Source of the DNA: Candidula unifasciata
Lineage: Eukaryota > Mollusca > Gastropoda > Stylommatophora > Geomitridae
DNA: 64,000 bases
Assembly (NCBI GenBank): GCA_905116865.2
Contig: CAJHNH020002424.1
Location: 611,501-675,500, forward strand
Direction: 5' to 3'
Positions 60,901 to 64,000 of this stretch are shown piece after piece. Numbering within the stretch: the first letter of the stretch is position 1; the number at the start of each line of letters is the position of its first letter. A program made the position numbers and the translations under genes. Below the pieces are notes generated by a model. The model was not told the origin of the DNA, searched no databases, and was given only the letters and a program-made list of their open reading frames with translations.

Positions 60901-63900
60901 GAAAATTATCAACTTAGTAAAGGCAACATATAAAGACATGAAATGTCGAGTTCTTCATGAGGGAAAGCTAACAGATGCATTTGAAATAAAAAACAGGTGT
61001 GCGACAGGGATGTCTTTTGTCGCCTCTCCTATTTTTACTGGCTATAGACTGGACTATGAAAACAGTAACTGCTAACACCAAGAATGGAATTCAGTGGACC
61101 CCTACAAAACAGCTTGATGATCTGGACTTCGCTGATGATATTGCCCTTCTGTCCCATTCACGGAATCAGATACAAGATAAATTAAATATACTTAATGCGA
61201 GATCACAGCAGCTTGGTCTGAAAATCCATAAAGGAAAGACAAAGATAATGAGAATAAATCAGGCAAATAGTAATGTGGTTTCTCTTAATGGCACCCCACT
61301 CCAAGACGTGGAGTCGTACACCTATTTGGGCAGTAATGTAGATAAAGATGGAGGAACTGATAGAGATATTAAAATAAGAATACAAAAGGCAAGAGGGGCT
61401 TTCATAGCACTAGGGAATTTGTGGAGGTCAAAAGAAATTAAAAGAAATACTAAACTAAAAATTTTTAATTCTAATGTCAAATCAGTACTATTGTATGGGG
61501 CGGAAACATGGAGAACAACGAAGGCAATTACTAATAAATTACAGACATTCATTAACTGGTGCCTGCGCAGAATAGAGGGAATAAAATGGTACGATAGAAT
61601 AACTAATGTAGAACTTTGGGAGAGAACTAAACAGGCTCCAGTGGATCAGGAGGTGAGGAAAAGACGCTGGCCTTGGATAGGGCACACACTGAGAAAACGG
61701 GAGAACAGTATAACTAGAATGTCTTTGCATTGGAACCCACAGGGGCATAGGAATAAAGGAAGGCCAAAAAACACATGGAGAAGAGAGCTGGAGAATGAGG
61801 TTAGAAAGATTGGGAGGACATGGGGAGAGCTTCATGTAATGGCGAAGGATAGAACGACTTGGCGTGAGTTGGTTGAGGGCCTATGCTCCATTGGGGGATA
61901 AAAAGGCAGAAGAAGAAAAGAAGAAGAGAAAATCAGAAACAGATTGGAAAAACAACACTGGTTATAACTACGGAAAAGATTTTCTGAGGCACTTGAACAG
62001 ATCAGACCAAGTCACAGTTTTTCGCTTACGCACTGGACACTGCAGACTCAATAAACACTCATATAAATTAGGTATGAGCCAAACAGCTCTCTGCCAGTGT
62101 CTTTGTGCTGAACAGACTCCAGAACATGTCCTGCAAGACTGTCCTCTCCTGGCGGAGCTGCGAAGCGACATATGGCAACTAAGCTTTGGGGAAACCTAAG
62201 AGACCTTGAAAAGACATCCCAGTTTATGACCCACAGTGGATTATGCGCATGACCAGAGATCGCTGAAGAAGAAGAAGAAGAAATGTATCTCTGTATGTAT
62301 AAAGTATGCGGCTTAGACGTTGCAAATACGCTTCATGATGACGTGGTGTCATGTTCCATCCCAGCTGTGGACGACTTGGCAGCAGACCGCCTTGTGTTGG
62401 TTTTAAGTATCGAGAGCCGACTGTTTAGTAAGCAGGGGCAAACTACTCAGTATAAAATTGCCTAGGGAAATCAAAAACAGCGAACACATTTTGAGGTTGA
62501 ATTTGCAACATCCTTTTAAGGGCACATAACTAGCTTTTTTTTTAAATGTGTAAAAATAGATAGGAGACGACATTATGTCCTGGCTAGACGCTTGCCTGCG
62601 AATTGGAAGCTCCTAGGTTTGGGTCCTGACAGTACCTGACTTTTTTCAAAAATGACCTTGGCTCCCAGGTCGAGTCATGGGAAATAAAGTTGGTTGGCGT
62701 AATGCTGACCACATCACCCACCAAATGCTGATTGGTCTATAAAATACATGTCTAACCCTATATGGATAATGTGGCTGAAGGAATGGAAAATGTTCTTTAC
62801 TTTTTTACCTTATAGAAAAGATCCCGTTTGATCATAGATGAAGAGTTTACCAGGTTTTGGAGTAGGAGGGGTGACTGCCTTCCTTCTTCCCCACTTTCTC
62901 TTACCATACAAATCTGTTGGACTCATTTTTGGAGGTTGGGTCAATCCTAAGCTGTAATAAGAAAACTCCAACCCTGGGATTGAGATTTGAAGCTCTTTAT
63001 CAACACTGAGGAGCAGTTTATTCAAAAGTAAGTCATGTCTCAGAAGTAGATAATAATTTTGACAAAAGATCAGCTATTCTAGGGGCATCACATTGTTGAA
63101 TTAAGAATTGACATCAGAGCATTCGAGACACTCCCATAAGCGCTCCATCCCTATCTTCAGCAGCAAGCGAAGAGTTCCAGTTCCGATGGCACTGGTAACT
63201 GCCTTTCCCTTGAGTCTTGAGTGTCAGCCAGATCCCCTGGTAACTCCTCACAGCGTCATTCTCCTCAGACCACAATGATCTGTTTGTGCCTCCATACTGT
63301 TCACCCACTGCCAAAGGGCCCTAACAACATCTAGCTTGTCATGCAACAGTCCACCAAGTGGTGCAGAACAGCTAGTCTATCTGTCTGGTCATTTCCCAAC
63401 ACACCAGCATGACCTGAAGAAAATATCTAAAACGGTATCATTCACAAATTTTTTGTTTTTGTTATTTTTAAAAAGGTTAGTTTTGTTTTGTTTAATGAAA
63501 GCTACATTTTTTTGCACATTCGGCCATCATTTTATTTAACAGTAACTAAGATATTTCACTCTTTCCAGTGTTCAATGTGTGGTAAAAATCATATTCTGCA
63601 TGAACTAAACAAGAAAATATTTATGTGATGAGAGAGTTCTGTTGTCTAAACCAGTACCTCATATCTAGTCTATGTGATTCTGTTAGCTGAGAAGTTTTCC
63701 ATTTAACCATTTCCCCTCGTATTCCTAATCCTTCATCTACAAGAGGCCTTATGTGTTATCAATATCTGTACAGTTTTACTTGGCCCATGTCATATATGGA
63801 TGCTACTACATGAGACAAAGCAGGGATCCCGTGAAGTGCTTAGTGTGTTTAAATACATGGAACTTTTTAAATGTGTCACTGATGCCAACTGTCATTTCAT

Positions 63901-64000
63901 TGTAGATTACTGTGTTCACAGGCTGGCAGCTCCGGTCTCAGACAGCTGGAGAAAGAAGTGTCTATATTTAAGAAAGTTGACCACAGAAACATTATTAAAT
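57641..64000 (+). CDS. STK33: STK33-like serine/threonine kinase, 5' part of gene, gene-level span
   Basis: Two exons are visible, 57641-57950 (ATG 57642) and 63922 to the window end, joined in phase 0 across a 5.97-kb intron. Joined, they give about 129 residues: a Ser/Thr-rich N-terminus (1-60) and then the kinase start, with the glycine loop LGEGSFGKVY (74-83), the ATP-anchoring Lys in VAIKE (K97), and KER followed by AGSSGLRQLEKEV, whose Glu is the helix C partner of the lysine. The AGSS-x3-LE-x-EV segment is what I recall as characteristic of STK33 among CaMK-group kinases. The rest of the kinase lies beyond the window. The N-terminal acceptor indicates a further upstream exon. The symbol rests on motif recognition only. 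Confidence 0.65.
59204..61901 (+). pseudogene. RT ORF of inner LINE, two lesions, chimeric 5' end
   Basis: The open frame 59204-60535 is a chimera. Its first 55 codons are outer-LINE RNase H and the rest is inner-LINE endonuclease, joined at the insertion point 59368/59369. The same frame resumes at 60536 after the TGA and continues to about 60990, where a one-base shift moves to the frame ending at 61901. Apart from these the RT is open for roughly 800 codons, so the copy is young compared with others in the window. Confidence 0.85.
59369..61923 (+). mobile_element. inner LINE (endonuclease C-terminus and RT) nested in the outer LINE
   Basis: AAGAGAAAATCA occurs at 59357-59368 and 61924-61935, an exact 12-bp target duplication. 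The insert begins inside the endonuclease (LKILMGDLNAKIGSDNTG near 59400), with QIDHICI and TDHFLVISKIK, then an Arg/Lys-rich linker. RT motifs are GKASGPDGIPAEAI (60440-60480), NYRGIMLLSVPGKI, AGFRSNRSCTDQI, YEKAFDSIDRESLW, GCLLSPLLFLLAID and LDFADDIALLS (61122-61152) with both catalytic Asp. The C-terminus is WIGHTLRKRENS and GRPKNTWRREL, ending LVEGLCSIGG at 61901. Only two lesions are seen: TGA at 60533-60535 where Trp is expected, and one extra A in the run near 60988-60993. It is 5'-truncated. Confidence 0.95.
62300..62535 (+). mobile_element. SINE family B
   Basis: CGGCTTAGACGTTGCAAATA (A-box-like) near 62310, then GTTTTAAGTATCGAGAGCCG, GGGGCAAACTACTCAGTATA and TTGCCTAGGGAAATCAAAAA with GCAACATCCTTTTAAGGGCA. 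It lies directly 3' of the outer LINE. Confidence 0.7.
62572..62815 (+). mobile_element. tRNA-derived SINE family A
   Basis: The A box lies in GTCCTGGCTAGACGCTTG and the B box is TAGGTTTGGGTCC. The body has CTTGGCTCCCAGGTCGAGTC and ACATCACCCACCAAATGCTG. The tail is TGTGGCTGAAGGAATGG and TTCTTTACTTTTTTACC. Near complete. Confidence 0.8.
62816..63097. other. unassigned intron sequence
   Basis: Kinase intron sequence without recognised family or coding frame. Confidence 0.4.
63098..63425 (-). mobile_element. RNase H LINE 3' fragment
   Basis: TTGACATCAGAGCATTCGAG, CCCATAAGCGCTCCATCCCT, CAGCAGCAAGCGAAGAGTTC, CTGCCAAAGGGCCCTAACAA and CCACCAAGTGGTGCAGAACA match the antisense of 1-718 and the copy at 25615-25920. 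Confidence 0.8.
63426..63921. other. end of kinase intron, unassigned
   Basis: AT-rich intron ending in the acceptor GTGTTCACAG (63912-63921). Confidence 0.5.
63922..64000 (+). CDS. STK33: STK33-like exon, start of helix C (runs off window)
   Basis: After acceptor GTGTTCACAG the frame in phase 0 reads AGSSGLRQLEKEVSIFKKVD and HRNIIK. The LEKEV Glu and HRNII strand are standard N-lobe landmarks that continue the previous exon's KER. The exon is truncated by the window end, so its donor is not visible. Confidence 0.88.

Larger units (their letters stand above)
58217..62280 (+). mobile_element. outer RNase H-type LINE, 5'-truncated, hosting a nested LINE
   Basis: AAATGTATCT at 58207-58216 and 62281-62290 is an exact target duplication. 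The element's own length without the nested insertion is about 1.5 kb. It has an RT end (TPTFLGVKLDSRLTWKHHIL, PTLEYASSSWITAA), an RNase H with WTRIYTDGSAKEATTNGGAG (58914-58973) and IHLQWIPSHCGIKGNKSADA near 59224-59283, and a tail resuming at 61924 with TVFRLRTGHCRLN and CAEQTPEHVLQDCPLL. A (GAA)5 tail at 62264-62280 precedes the duplication. Frameshifts and stops are present near 58620 and 59043. The elements lie in the kinase intron in sense orientation. Confidence 0.92.

Overview
This is eukaryotic, intron-bearing nuclear DNA dominated by decayed transposable elements. I infer an invertebrate, most likely a lophotrochozoan such as a gastropod mollusc. The basis is a large-intron TRIM-NHL-type gene, an STK33-like kinase gene, many non-LTR retrotransposon families with (GAA)n or (GAT)n tails, tRNA-derived SINEs, hAT, Tigger and TTAA-flanked elements, and interstitial TTAGGG-like tracts. 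No single marker proves the species. There are no bacterial operons, rRNA genes or CRISPR arrays.

Two host genes are supported, both on the + strand. The first runs from 11,808 to 35,450. Eleven coding exons with matching splice phases give a RING, two B-boxes, a coiled coil and a C-terminal NHL-like propeller, about 704 residues once one extra A near 35,340 is discounted. Its introns hold LINE, SINE and satellite insertions. The second is the 5' part of an STK33-like protein kinase: exon 57,641-57,950 carries the glycine loop and the ATP-binding lysine, and exon 63,922 to the window end carries the start of helix C. The intron between them holds a LINE nested inside another LINE, each with its own target-site duplication.

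Region by region: 1-6,400 has a LINE RNase H fragment, a long palindromic foldback element and a tandemly duplicated segment split by a 3.7 kb LINE. 6,700-9,027 is a structurally complete but decayed hAT transposon. 9,243-10,833 is a hAT-like non-autonomous element hosting two further insertions. 11,340-35,450 is the TRIM gene with its intronic repeats, including 32-bp and 39-bp minisatellites. 35,450-57,600 is intergenic: LINE 3' ends, (GAA)n-tailed repeats, SINEs, a Tigger derivative, TTAA-flanked small elements, microsatellites, a second hAT sitting in a (TA)n tract, and a foldback element with a telomere-like tract. 57,600-64,000 is the kinase gene.

The two genes have no evident functional link. 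Most of the sequence records successive layers of insertion, many of which can be ordered in time from nesting and target-site duplications.
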